A DNA stretch of 64,000 nt, taken from the NCBI GenBank assembly GCA_045615345.1, contig JAZLER010000031.1, forward strand, positions 1 to 64,000, written 5' to 3'. The DNA is from Fumia sp045615345 (GTDB lineage Bacteria; Bacillota; Clostridia; Oscillospirales; Ruminococcaceae). The notes beneath the pieces are model-generated. The model did no database searches and was not told where the DNA came from. It saw only the letters and a program-made list of their open reading frames with translations. Shown piece after piece: positions 16,295 through 24,219 of the stretch; position 1 is the first letter of the stretch; every line of letters begins with the position of its first letter. Position numbers and translations under genes: made by a program.

Positions 16295-17537
16295 TTTTCG
16301 CGACTTATTTAATAACAACACCTTTGTTCTGATTTTTTCGATAGTTATTGCGATAGGCGTCTGGTTCAGCGTTTATGTGGACCAGCGTCCCAATTCCAAT
16401 ACATTTATTACCGATGTACCGATTACGATAAACTACGAAAACTCGATGGCAAAGGACTTAGGACTTGAAATTATCGGTGACAGTCAGTTTGTTACCGATA
16501 TTCAGGTAAACGGTAAAAAATATAAAATCACCCGTCTTGAGGCTGATGACTTTACAGCTCAGGTTTCTCTTGCAAATGTAACAGAGCCGGGTGAGTATAC
16601 TCTCCCTGTTCAGGTTATAAGGAAAGTAAGCGACCCTGAGTACAGCGTTATTTCCTGGACCACCACCGAAGTGAAACTTAAATTTGATAAGGTTGTTACC
16701 AAGGAGTTTCCGATAGAAGTTGTGGCACCCGGTCTTACCGCGGCAGACGGATATATTATGGAAAAGGCATATTCGGATATCGAAGCCCTTACAGTAAAAG
16801 GTCCTGAGGCTGTTGTCAATACTATTCAGTCGTGTGTGATACAGATAGGTGCTGAGGAAAAACTCACTGAAAGCTTTACTACTTCTGCAAATGCGGTTTT
16901 GCTTGATGCCGAAGGAAATGAAGTCCGTGATAATCAGCTTATAATTGATAATATCGATGTAATTTCTGTTACAATTCCGATTTATAAGGTGAAAACTTTG
17001 CCTTTGAAAGTTGAGTTTGTAAATGTTCCGAAAGGATTCCCGACAGAAAAACTTCATTATACACTTTCTGTGAAAAATATCAAAGTTGCTTCTGCAGGTG
17101 AAACCATTGATTCAATAGAAGCTATTATGGTAGGACCTATTGATTTCAGGAACATTGATATAAATCACAAAGCTACTGTTCCGATTGAACTTAAAGCAGG
17201 CATTAAAAATGTTGACGGATTAAGCGAAGTCGTTGTGACATTCAATACAGACGAATACATTTCAAAGATGTTTGAAGTATCTAATGTAGTTTGTGAAAAT
17301 GACCCTGCAGGATATAAGGGTGAAAAGAAAAACAACATCAGTAATGTTAAAATTGTAGGTCCGAAAAATGTGGTTGAAAAGCTCACATCTCAGGATATCG
17401 TTGCAATTGCTGACCTTTCACAACTCAGCGGAAAAGTTGGCAACTACAATGTTTCAGCAAAAGTTTACTGTAATAACGGAGCTGTCGCATGGGCAGTCGG
17501 CGAGTATTCAGCAAACATAACTTTAAAACAGAAATAA
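16257..17537 (+). CDS. cdaR: CdaA regulatory protein, YbbR domains
   Basis: This 426-residue protein has a short basic N-terminus, one membrane helix (FVLIFSIVIAIGVWFSVYV, about residues 22-42) and an extracellular region of four YbbR-like repeats (FITDVPITINYEN and FPIEVVAPGL are typical strand pairs). CdaR proteins bind CdaA and modulate its cyclase activity. The gene starts within cdaA, its ATG following GAAGGTGAAGA. A terminator directly follows, so the operon has two genes. Confidence 0.93.
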   Translation: MKKKENQKILKIDFRDLFNNNTFVLIFSIVIAIGVWFSVYVDQRPNSNTFITDVPITINYENSMAKDLGLEIIGDSQFVTDIQVNGKKYKITRLEADDFTAQVSLANVTEPGEYTLPVQVIRKVSDPEYSVISWTTTEVKLKFDKVVTKEFPIEVVAPGLTAADGYIMEKAYSDIEALTVKGPEAVVNTIQSCVIQIGAEEKLTESFTTSANAVLLDAEGNEVRDNQLIIDNIDVISVTIPIYKVKTLPLKVEFVNVPKGFPTEKLHYTLSVKNIKVASAGETIDSIEAIMVGPIDFRNIDINHKATVPIELKAGIKNVDGLSEVVVTFNTDEYISKMFEVSNVVCENDPAGYKGEKKNNISNVKIVGPKNVVEKLTSQDIVAIADLSQLSGKVGNYNVSAKVYCNNGAVAWAVGEYSANITLKQK

Positions 17538-17542
17538 TAAAG

Positions 17543-17567
17543 AGCCCTTATTTTTAAGGGCTTTTTT
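17543..17567 (+). terminator. Terminator of cdaA-cdaR
   Basis: AGCCCTTA/TAAGGGCT stem, TTTT loop and six-T tail, six bases after the cdaR stop. Confidence 0.88.
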
Positions 17568-17579
17568 CAAGAGGTTTTT

Positions 17580-19163
17580 ATGATACTTTTAAGAAATATA
17601 AAGACAGCCCTCAGCGAAAATGATGAGGCGGCTGTAAAAAAAGCTCTGAGAAAACTCGGGGTTTCAGGTGCTGATGTCAGGGAAGCTTATGTTACTAAAA
17701 CATCAATTGATGCACGAAAACAAAATAATATCTTAAAAGTCAGTACTGTTGCGGTGAAGCTTTTTAAAGACGAGGAAAAGTTCTCAAAAAAAGCAGGCAG
17801 CGATGCTCAGTACAAAGAAACTTTGCCGTTTTTATTCCATAAGGGCAGTACCCCTTTGAAAAAACCGATAGTTATAGCAGGGTTTGGCCCTGCCGGGATG
17901 TTTGCCGCTGACTTGCTTTCCAAAGAAGGCTACGCCCCCATTGTTGTGGAACGCGGTGACGATGTCGATAAGCGCGTTGAAAAAGTAAATGATTTCTGGC
18001 AAAACGGAACACTTGACTCGGAATGCAATGTTCAGTTTGGCGAAGGCGGTGCCGGAACTTTTTCCGATGGCAAACTCACAACAAGAATTAATGACCCACT
18101 TTGTGATTATATTATAGAAAGACTTTCTTTTCTGGGAGTGCCTGATGAAACTTTAAAAAAAGCAAAACCGCATATCGGCACTGATAAACTCAGAACAGTT
18201 GTAAAAACTTTGAGGGAAGAAGTTGTTAAAAACGGAGGCAGAGTCCTCTTTAATTCTAAGGTAACAGACCTTCTCATTAAAAACAATAAACTCTGCGGAG
18301 TTTTTGTAAACGGTGAACTTTTTGAAACCGAAAATCTCATTCTTGCCGTAGGCCATAGCGCCAGAGATACCTTTAAAATGCTTTACGACAAGGGTGTTGT
18401 GATGGAAAACAAAGCCTTTTCGGTAGGGGCGAGGATTGAGCATCTGCAGTCGGAAATCGACAAAGGACTTTATGGCGCTTATGCAGGTCACCCCGATTTG
18501 CCAAAAGGCGAGTATCAGCTTTCTTACAGAGAAGGTGAGAGGGGAGTTTACACATTCTGTATGTGCCCCGGAGGGTGCGTTGTACCGTCATCTTCTGCTG
18601 ACGGACAGGTTGTTACAAACGGTATGAGCGAGTATTCGCGAAATGGTGATAACGCAAATTCAGCTTTGGTTGTGTCCGTTGACAACAAGGATTTTGGTAA
18701 CGATGTCTTTGCAGGGATAGAGTTTCAGAAAACGCTTGAAGAAAAAGCGTTTTTACTCGCAGGTAAAAACTACAAGGCGTGTGGTGCAACTGTAAAAAAC
18801 TTTTTACAGAATAAAAAAGGCATCGATTTAAAAAGAGTAACCCCAAGCTATGCTTTAGGACTTGAGGCTGTAAGCTTCGATGAGCTTTTCCCACCTGTCA
18901 TAACCGATATGATGCGAAAAGGTTTAAAGGTTTTTGACAGAAAAATCAAGGGCTTTGCGGCAGATGATGCAGTGCTCACAGCCCCCGAAACCAGGACCTC
19001 AAGCCCCATAAGGATTTTAAGAAATGATGATTTTGAAGCCATTGGTATCAAAGGACTTTACCCGTGTGGTGAAGGCGCAGGATACGCAGGCGGAATAATG
19101 AGTGCCGCAGTTGACGGCGTTAAGATTGCTGTTAAGATTATGAGCAGATATATTCCGGAATAA
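17580..19163 (+). CDS. FAD-dependent dehydrogenase (COG2509 type)
   Basis: The 527-residue flavoprotein has a short N-terminal alpha/beta domain (about residues 1-90), then the FAD-binding Rossmann motif GFGPAGMFAADLLSKEGY and the acidic strand end VVERGDDV. CNVQFGEGGAGTFSDGKL, LAVGHSARDTF and a closing CGEGAGYAGGIMSAAVDG (second FAD contact) are typical of the family. These proteins are widespread in Firmicutes, and their physiological reaction is largely unassigned. The ribosome site is AAGAGG, 13 bases after the preceding terminator. A lipoprotein gene follows 16 bases later, probably in the same transcript. Confidence 0.85.
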   Translation: MILLRNIKTALSENDEAAVKKALRKLGVSGADVREAYVTKTSIDARKQNNILKVSTVAVKLFKDEEKFSKKAGSDAQYKETLPFLFHKGSTPLKKPIVIAGFGPAGMFAADLLSKEGYAPIVVERGDDVDKRVEKVNDFWQNGTLDSECNVQFGEGGAGTFSDGKLTTRINDPLCDYIIERLSFLGVPDETLKKAKPHIGTDKLRTVVKTLREEVVKNGGRVLFNSKVTDLLIKNNKLCGVFVNGELFETENLILAVGHSARDTFKMLYDKGVVMENKAFSVGARIEHLQSEIDKGLYGAYAGHPDLPKGEYQLSYREGERGVYTFCMCPGGCVVPSSSADGQVVTNGMSEYSRNGDNANSALVVSVDNKDFGNDVFAGIEFQKTLEEKAFLLAGKNYKACGATVKNFLQNKKGIDLKRVTPSYALGLEAVSFDELFPPVITDMMRKGLKVFDRKIKGFAADDAVLTAPETRTSSPIRILRNDDFEAIGIKGLYPCGEGAGYAGGIMSAAVDGVKIAVKIMSRYIPE

Positions 19164-19179
19164 AAAGGAGGTGCAGTAT

Positions 19180-20727
19180 ATGAAAAAAATAATATCGGCT
19201 TTTTTGATTGTTTTAATGACTTTTTCTATGTTTTCGTGTTCAAAGGATGATATTATTCTGTCTTACGATATTGATGCTGCACCAATAAACTTAGACCCTC
19301 AGTCGGCATTCGATTATCCCTCAAAACTTGTTATAGGAAGCCTTTTTGAAGGACTTTTACGCAGTACTGAAAACGGAGAACTCGAATGTGCCGTTACTGA
19401 AAAATATACTGTATCAAATGATGGCCTTACCTATAACTTCGTTATAAAAGATAATGTGAGATGGTCGGACGGAACCTTAGTTACGGCATACGATTTTGTT
19501 TATTCTTTCAGGCGACTTTTCGATGCTGCAACAAACTCGAAAAGTGTTGGCGACTTTTTCTGCATTCTAAACAGTAAAGAAGTATATGAAGGTAAGCTTT
19601 CTCCCGAAAACTTAGGCGTTAAGGCACTTTCAAAAAATCTTTTGCAGATAAAACTTTCTGAATACAATTCCCGTTTTTTATATCTTCTGACAACTGCACC
19701 CGCAATGCCCTGTAACGAGGAGTTTTTCTTAGAAACCAAAGGCAAATACGGACTAAGCGCAAAAATGATATGTGCAAACGGACCTTTTTATCTTTCAGCT
19801 TGGAAAGAGGATTATTTAAAACTTTCAAAAAATGCAGAATATAAAGAAAAATCCGATGTAAAAACCGATGCTGTTATCTTTAATATCATAAAAGATGAGG
19901 ATAAGGGCGAAAGATTTATTAGTGGTAAAACATCAGCCCTTGCTACTGACAGCACAATGCTTTACCGCCTTTCTGAAAAAGGATACAATATTACTCATAA
20001 CGAAAACACAACCTGGGGAATTCTTTTTAACAAAGACAACTCTCCCTTTGCAAATGATAATATAAGAACAGCTTTGATGTACGATAGCGACTATTCTTCG
20101 ATGGAGTCGGCTTTGCCGGAGTATTACAGGGTAGCTCAAGCAGTAATTCCTTATAATATAAGAATAGGCGAGGAAAGTTATCGTAGTCTTGTGGGAGAAA
20201 ACCTTACCTTCACCTATAATCCCGAAAAAGCCAAAGAACTTTATAAAAAAGGGTTAAAGGAAATCGATGAGTCCTCCATTACCAAAGCTTTAATGATAGT
20301 GCCAAAAGGTATGGGACATGAGGAATATTCAGCGTATATTCCCCAGATATGGCAAAAAGACTTAGGCCTTTACCTGACAGTTGAGGTTTTAGAACCTGAA
20401 GAATATAATAAACGGCTTATTGAAGGCAGTTTTGACTGTGCTGTTGTTTCGGTAAATGGCGATTATAACAGCCCTTATTCGGTACTTTCTTATTTTACAA
20501 GCTATCTAACAGATGACATATTTAACGCTTTGCTTGAAAAAGCAGCAACAGAGCCAAACGAGGAAGTTGCGTGTGGTATATACAAAAAAGCGGAGGAAAC
20601 ACTTATAAATGAAGGAATTTTCCTTCCTTTATACTATCAGTCCGAGTACTTTGTAACCGGCAAAAAGACCTCGGATATAAGGTATGATTTTGACAGCAAA
20701 ATGGTAGATTTCAGAATGAAAAAATAA
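19180..20727 (+). CDS. Oligopeptide ABC transporter substrate-binding lipoprotein
   Basis: The 515-residue protein belongs to solute-binding family 5 (OppA/DppA). It has a signal peptide ending in MFSC, with the lipidated Cys at residue 20. INLDPQSAFDYPS, LVIGSLFEGLLR, KDNVRWSDGTLVTAYDFVYS and ANGPFYLSAW are typical family segments. It would bind peptides or similar ligands outside the membrane. No permease or ATPase genes are adjacent, so it is an orphan binding protein that must use a distant transporter or act as a sensor. A GTG 9 bases upstream is part of the AAGGAGGTG site and is not the start. Confidence 0.88.
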   Translation: MKKIISAFLIVLMTFSMFSCSKDDIILSYDIDAAPINLDPQSAFDYPSKLVIGSLFEGLLRSTENGELECAVTEKYTVSNDGLTYNFVIKDNVRWSDGTLVTAYDFVYSFRRLFDAATNSKSVGDFFCILNSKEVYEGKLSPENLGVKALSKNLLQIKLSEYNSRFLYLLTTAPAMPCNEEFFLETKGKYGLSAKMICANGPFYLSAWKEDYLKLSKNAEYKEKSDVKTDAVIFNIIKDEDKGERFISGKTSALATDSTMLYRLSEKGYNITHNENTTWGILFNKDNSPFANDNIRTALMYDSDYSSMESALPEYYRVAQAVIPYNIRIGEESYRSLVGENLTFTYNPEKAKELYKKGLKEIDESSITKALMIVPKGMGHEEYSAYIPQIWQKDLGLYLTVEVLEPEEYNKRLIEGSFDCAVVSVNGDYNSPYSVLSYFTSYLTDDIFNALLEKAATEPNEEVACGIYKKAEETLINEGIFLPLYYQSEYFVTGKKTSDIRYDFDSKMVDFRMKK

Positions 20728-20741
20728 TTTTCAAAAAAGTC

Positions 20742-20770
20742 TTTACAAACTGAAAGTTTTGTGTTATAAT
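20742..20770 (+). promoter_or_regulatory. Promoter of rpsO
   Basis: TTTACA, 17 bases and a perfect TATAAT. Confidence 0.88.
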
Positions 20771-20776
20771 GTAGAG

Positions 20777-20860
20777 CGTTACCGCATTGATGGTCTTGTG
20801 GACTAAGCCCGAATGGGAAAATACCTACCCTTGACTATTGTGCAGGCAAATAATTTAAAG
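20777..20860 (+). promoter_or_regulatory. Structured 5' leader of rpsO, possible S15 autoregulatory RNA
   Basis: About 95 bases separate the promoter from the rpsO start. The leader contains TGGTC/GACTA around TTGTG (20791-20805) and GCCC/GGG (20807-20817). In several bacterial groups S15 represses its own mRNA through unrelated leader folds. That this one does so is inference. Confidence 0.4.
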
Positions 20861-20872
20861 AGGTGTATCACT

Positions 20873-21139
20873 ATGATGAGAAAAGAAGAAAAAACACAGG
20901 TAATTGAAGCTAACAAATTGCATGCTACTGACACAGGTTCTCCTGAAGTACAGATTGCTATTCTCACAAAGAGAATTAACGATTTGACAGAGCATTTGAA
21001 GAACAACAAAAACGACCACCACAGCCGCCGTGGTTTGCTCAAAATGGTAGGTCGCAGACGTAATCTTCTCAACTACCTTATTAAAACAGATATCGAACGT
21101 TACCGTGTAATTATTGCAAAACTCGGTATCCGTAAGTAA
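20873..21139 (+). CDS. rpsO: 30S ribosomal protein S15
   Basis: At 88 residues it is the normal length for S15, which binds the central domain of 16S rRNA early in assembly. TGSPEVQIAILTKRINDLTEHLKNN (shown here in spirit by TGSPEVQIAILTKRI) and HHSRRGLLKMVGRRRNLL are the family signature. The frame stays open upstream to an ATG at 20813, but that region is the structured leader. AGAGG at 20859-20863 places the start at the first of two ATGs. pnp follows, as in many bacteria. Confidence 0.97.
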   Translation: MMRKEEKTQVIEANKLHATDTGSPEVQIAILTKRINDLTEHLKNNKNDHHSRRGLLKMVGRRRNLLNYLIKTDIERYRVIIAKLGIRK

Positions 21140-21153
21140 TTCAAGGTCTTATA

Positions 21154-21180
21154 GGCAGATGGTTTCACCGTCTGCCTTTT
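21154..21180 (+). terminator. Terminator between rpsO and pnp
   Basis: GGCAGATGGT/ACCGTCTGCC stem (one wobble), TTC loop, TTTT tail. It probably allows partial read-through into pnp. Confidence 0.8.
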
Positions 21181-21233
21181 GGCATATTTAAAAGGTAAAA
21201 AAATTAAAGAAAAAATGCAGTTGGAACAGGAAT

Positions 21234-21282
21234 TTAGCATTAAATCGTACCCCTGAATTTCAGAGGCAGGATTTATTGCTAA
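21234..21282 (+). promoter_or_regulatory. Long hairpin in the pnp leader
   Basis: TTAGCATTAAATC (21234-21246) pairs with GATTTATTGCTAA (21270-21282), with one mismatch in 13. A small CTGA/TCAG stem (21253-21263) nests inside. It ends 36 bases before the pnp start. In E. coli a pnp leader hairpin is cut by RNase III for autoregulation; a similar role here is inference. Confidence 0.5.
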
Positions 21283-21318
21283 GACCTGTCGCTGCGCCAA
21301 AAAAAAGGAGGATTTTTT

Positions 21319-23433
21319 ATGGCAAACGAAGTAAGAACTTTTGAAACGACTTTTGCAGGTCGTAAACTCACTGTTCAGACAGGTAAAACAAGTGAACTCA
21401 CAAATGGTTCATGTTGGGTAACTTATGGTGAAACTGTTGTAATGGCTAACGTTACAGCATCCGCAAAACCCCGTGAAGGTGTAGATTTTTTCCCCTTGTC
21501 CATTGACTATGAGGAAAAGCTTTACGCTATCGGCAGAATTCCCGGCTCCTTCCTCAAAAGAGAAGGTCGCCCCACTGAAAAAGCAACATTGACATCCCGT
21601 ATGATCGACCGTCCTCTCCGTCCTATGTTCCCCAAGGATATGAGAAACGATGTATCCGTAGTTGTAACCGTACTTGCTACCGATGTTGACAACTCTCCCG
21701 AAATCGCAGGCTTTATTGCGGCTTCTATCGCAATCAACATCTCCGATATTCCTTTTGCAGGTCCCGTTGCTGCAATCAATGTTGGTCTTATTGACGGCGA
21801 AATTGTATTAAACCCCGTAACAAAGGAAAGAGAAGTTTCCGACCTTACTCTTACTGTTGCAGGTACTGAAGATAAAATCGTTATGATTGAAGCAGGCGCT
21901 AACGAAGTTCCTAACGATGTTATGCTCAACGCTATCGCAAAAGGTCACGAAGAAATCAAGAAAATGGTTAAATTCATCGGTGACATCAAAAACGAAATCG
22001 GTAAAGAAAAATTTACTTTCGAATCTATGGAAGTTCCCACAGATATGTTCGATGCTATCTATGATTTCGCTGCTGACAGAGTAAAAGTAGCGCTTGATAC
22101 AAACGACAAAAATGTTCGTGACGAGCGTTTGCAGCCCATCATCGAAGATATCCACGCAAAATTTGATGAAATCTATCCCGAACAGGGTTCTGTAATTGAC
22201 GAATGCATTTACAAACTTCAGAAGAAGATTGTACGCCGTTGGCTTTTGGACGAACAGAAACGCGTTGACGGTCGTGCTATGGACGAAATCCGTCCCTTGG
22301 CTGCTGAAGTTGATTTGCTCCCCAGAGTTCATGGTTCCGGTATGTTCACACGCGGACAGACTCAGGTTATGACAATTGCAACATTGGGTCCTGTAAGTGA
22401 AGCTCAGATTCTTGACGGACTCGATGAAGAAGTTGAAAAACGCTATATGCACCATTACAACTTCCCCTCATACTCTGTTGGTGAAACCCGTCCTTCCAGA
22501 GGCCCCGGACGCCGTGAAATCGGTCATGGTGCTCTCGCTGAAAAAGCATTGGTACCAGTTCTTCCTTCTGTTGAAGAATTCCCCTACGCTATGCGACTTG
22601 TTTCCGAAGTACTTTCTTCTAACGGTTCTACATCTCAGGCTTCCATCTGTGGCTCTACATTGGCACTTATGGCAGCAGGTGTACCGATTAAAGCACCCGT
22701 TGCAGGTATTTCCTGTGGCCTTATCACAGAAGGCGACCGTTGGATGACAATGGTTGACATTCAGGGCCTTGAAGACTTCTTCGGCGATATGGACTTTAAA
22801 GTAGGCGGTACTCATAAAGGTATCACAGCTATCCAGGTGGACATCAAGATTGATGGTCTTACAATGGATATCATTGCTGAAGCATTTGAAAAGACTGAAA
22901 AAGCAAGAAAATACATCCTTGACGAAATTATGCTTAAGGCTATCCCTGAAGTTCGTCCTGAAGTTTCCAAGTATGCTCCCAAGATGAAATCCACAATTAT
23001 CGATACTGACAAGATTCGCGAAGTTATCGGTACAGGCGGAAAAGTTATCCAGAAAATCTGTGCTGAATGCGATGTTAAGATCGACATCACAGAAGATGGT
23101 AAGGTATTCATCCTCGGTGTTGACAAAGACAACGTTGACCGTGCTTTGTATATCGTTGAAACAATTGCAAAAGACCCCGAAGTAGGCGCTATCTACAAAG
23201 GTAAAGTAACACGCATTATGAACTTCGGAGCTTTCGTTGAAATTGCTCCCGGTAAAGAAGGTCTTGTTCACATCTCCAAACTCGAAAACAGCAGAGTTGA
23301 AAAGGTTGAAGATGTAGTACAGATCGGCGATGAAGTTTATGTAAAAGTAACTGAAATTGACGACCAGGGCAGAATTAACCTTTCCAGAAAAGATGCAATG
23401 AACGACCTTGCAAACAAAAATAAAGCTGAATAA
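21319..23433 (+). CDS. pnp: Polyribonucleotide nucleotidyltransferase
   Basis: PNPase degrades RNA 3'-to-5' with phosphate as a homotrimer. The 704-residue protein has the full order: first RNase PH domain (to about 145), alpha-helical domain, second RNase PH domain (GMFTRGQTQVM, then FFGDMDFKVGGTHKG with the catalytic Asp cluster), KH domain (IREVIGTGGKVIQKI) and S1 domain (GKVTRIMNFGAFVEIAPGKEGLVHIS). A GGAGG site precedes the ATG. It follows rpsO, and a terminator ends the transcript. Confidence 0.98.
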   Translation: MANEVRTFETTFAGRKLTVQTGKTSELTNGSCWVTYGETVVMANVTASAKPREGVDFFPLSIDYEEKLYAIGRIPGSFLKREGRPTEKATLTSRMIDRPLRPMFPKDMRNDVSVVVTVLATDVDNSPEIAGFIAASIAINISDIPFAGPVAAINVGLIDGEIVLNPVTKEREVSDLTLTVAGTEDKIVMIEAGANEVPNDVMLNAIAKGHEEIKKMVKFIGDIKNEIGKEKFTFESMEVPTDMFDAIYDFAADRVKVALDTNDKNVRDERLQPIIEDIHAKFDEIYPEQGSVIDECIYKLQKKIVRRWLLDEQKRVDGRAMDEIRPLAAEVDLLPRVHGSGMFTRGQTQVMTIATLGPVSEAQILDGLDEEVEKRYMHHYNFPSYSVGETRPSRGPGRREIGHGALAEKALVPVLPSVEEFPYAMRLVSEVLSSNGSTSQASICGSTLALMAAGVPIKAPVAGISCGLITEGDRWMTMVDIQGLEDFFGDMDFKVGGTHKGITAIQVDIKIDGLTMDIIAEAFEKTEKARKYILDEIMLKAIPEVRPEVSKYAPKMKSTIIDTDKIREVIGTGGKVIQKICAECDVKIDITEDGKVFILGVDKDNVDRALYIVETIAKDPEVGAIYKGKVTRIMNFGAFVEIAPGKEGLVHISKLENSRVEKVEDVVQIGDEVYVKVTEIDDQGRINLSRKDAMNDLANKNKAE

Positions 23434-23440
23434 TTAAACT

Positions 23441-23468
23441 AATCCCCGACTTGTTCGGGGATTTATTT
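23441..23468 (+). terminator. Terminator of pnp
   Basis: AATCCCCGA/TCGGGGATT stem with a short loop, then a T-rich tail. Confidence 0.82.
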
Positions 23469-23480
23469 TAAGGAGAAATT

Positions 23481-24134
23481 ATGAATTTTAAACATATTCT
23501 TTTTGATCTGGACGGCACTATTACCGACTCTCAGGAAGGCATTTTCAACTGTGTCGAGTATGCACTGGAAAAATTCGGCATAAAGGTTAAGAACAGGAAT
23601 GAATTAAACCCCTTTATTGGCCCACCTTTAGTCTATGCTTTTAAGGAATATTATAACTTTTCCGAAGAAGATGCTAAAAAAGCAACAGCCTTTTACCGAG
23701 AAAGATATTCGACTGTCGGTATGTTTGAGAACAAACTTTATGACGGAATTGAAGAATGCCTTAAAACGCTTTGTGATAACGGCAAAAAGCTTTATATCGC
23801 TACTTCAAAGCCCGAACCATATGCCATTAAAATTTTAGAGCATTTTGGTCTGGCAAAATACTTTACCTTTATCGGCGGGGCTTTATTTGAAGGTGAGCGT
23901 ACTCATAAGCCTCAGGTGGTGGAGTATGTTTTGAAAGAAAATAAAATCCCTCTCGATGATGCGGTTATGGTAGGGGACAGGAACCACGATGTTTTCGGTG
24001 CCCACGACAATAACATCCCGTGTATCGGCGTTCTTTATGGCTTTGGCGACAGAGAAGAGCTCTGTAAAGCTTCTGCTGAAGCAATAGTAAAGGACACAAA
24101 AGAACTCACAGAAATTCTTTTAAAGGCTGAGTAA
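23481..24134 (+). CDS. HAD-family phosphatase (phosphoglycolate phosphatase-like)
   Basis: The 217-residue haloacid-dehalogenase hydrolase has motif I FDLDGTITDS (nucleophile Asp and acid Asp), a helical C1 cap (about residues 17-85), motif II ATSKP, motif III Lys in THKPQ and motif IV VMVGDRNHDVFGA. The family dephosphorylates small phosphates such as phosphoglycolate, sugar phosphates or nucleotides. The start after AAGGAGAAATT is clear. It has its own terminator, which overlaps its stop codon. Substrate not predictable. Confidence 0.88.
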   Translation: MNFKHILFDLDGTITDSQEGIFNCVEYALEKFGIKVKNRNELNPFIGPPLVYAFKEYYNFSEEDAKKATAFYRERYSTVGMFENKLYDGIEECLKTLCDNGKKLYIATSKPEPYAIKILEHFGLAKYFTFIGGALFEGERTHKPQVVEYVLKENKIPLDDAVMVGDRNHDVFGAHDNNIPCIGVLYGFGDREELCKASAEAIVKDTKELTEILLKAE

Positions 24135-24150
24135 TCTCAGCCTTTATTTT
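24122..24150 (+). terminator. Terminator of the HAD gene
   Basis: AAAGGCTGAG/CTCAGCCTTT with a TAAT loop, overlapping the stop codon, followed by a T-run. Confidence 0.85.
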
Positions 24151-24219
24151 TTACATTTTATTAATAAAAAAATTCACAAAAAATGGTACAATATAATTAA
24201 TACGAATGGATGTGATTTA

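Noticed and set aside
20813..20872. Upstream extension of rpsO by 20 codons
   Set aside because: No ribosome site; it lies in the structured leader, and S15 proteins are about 88-89 residues long.
24169..24197. SigA promoter with TTCACA and TATAAT before the ABC exporter
   Set aside because: Spacing is only 13 bases; an extended -10 alone is possible and is only mentioned in the gene entry.
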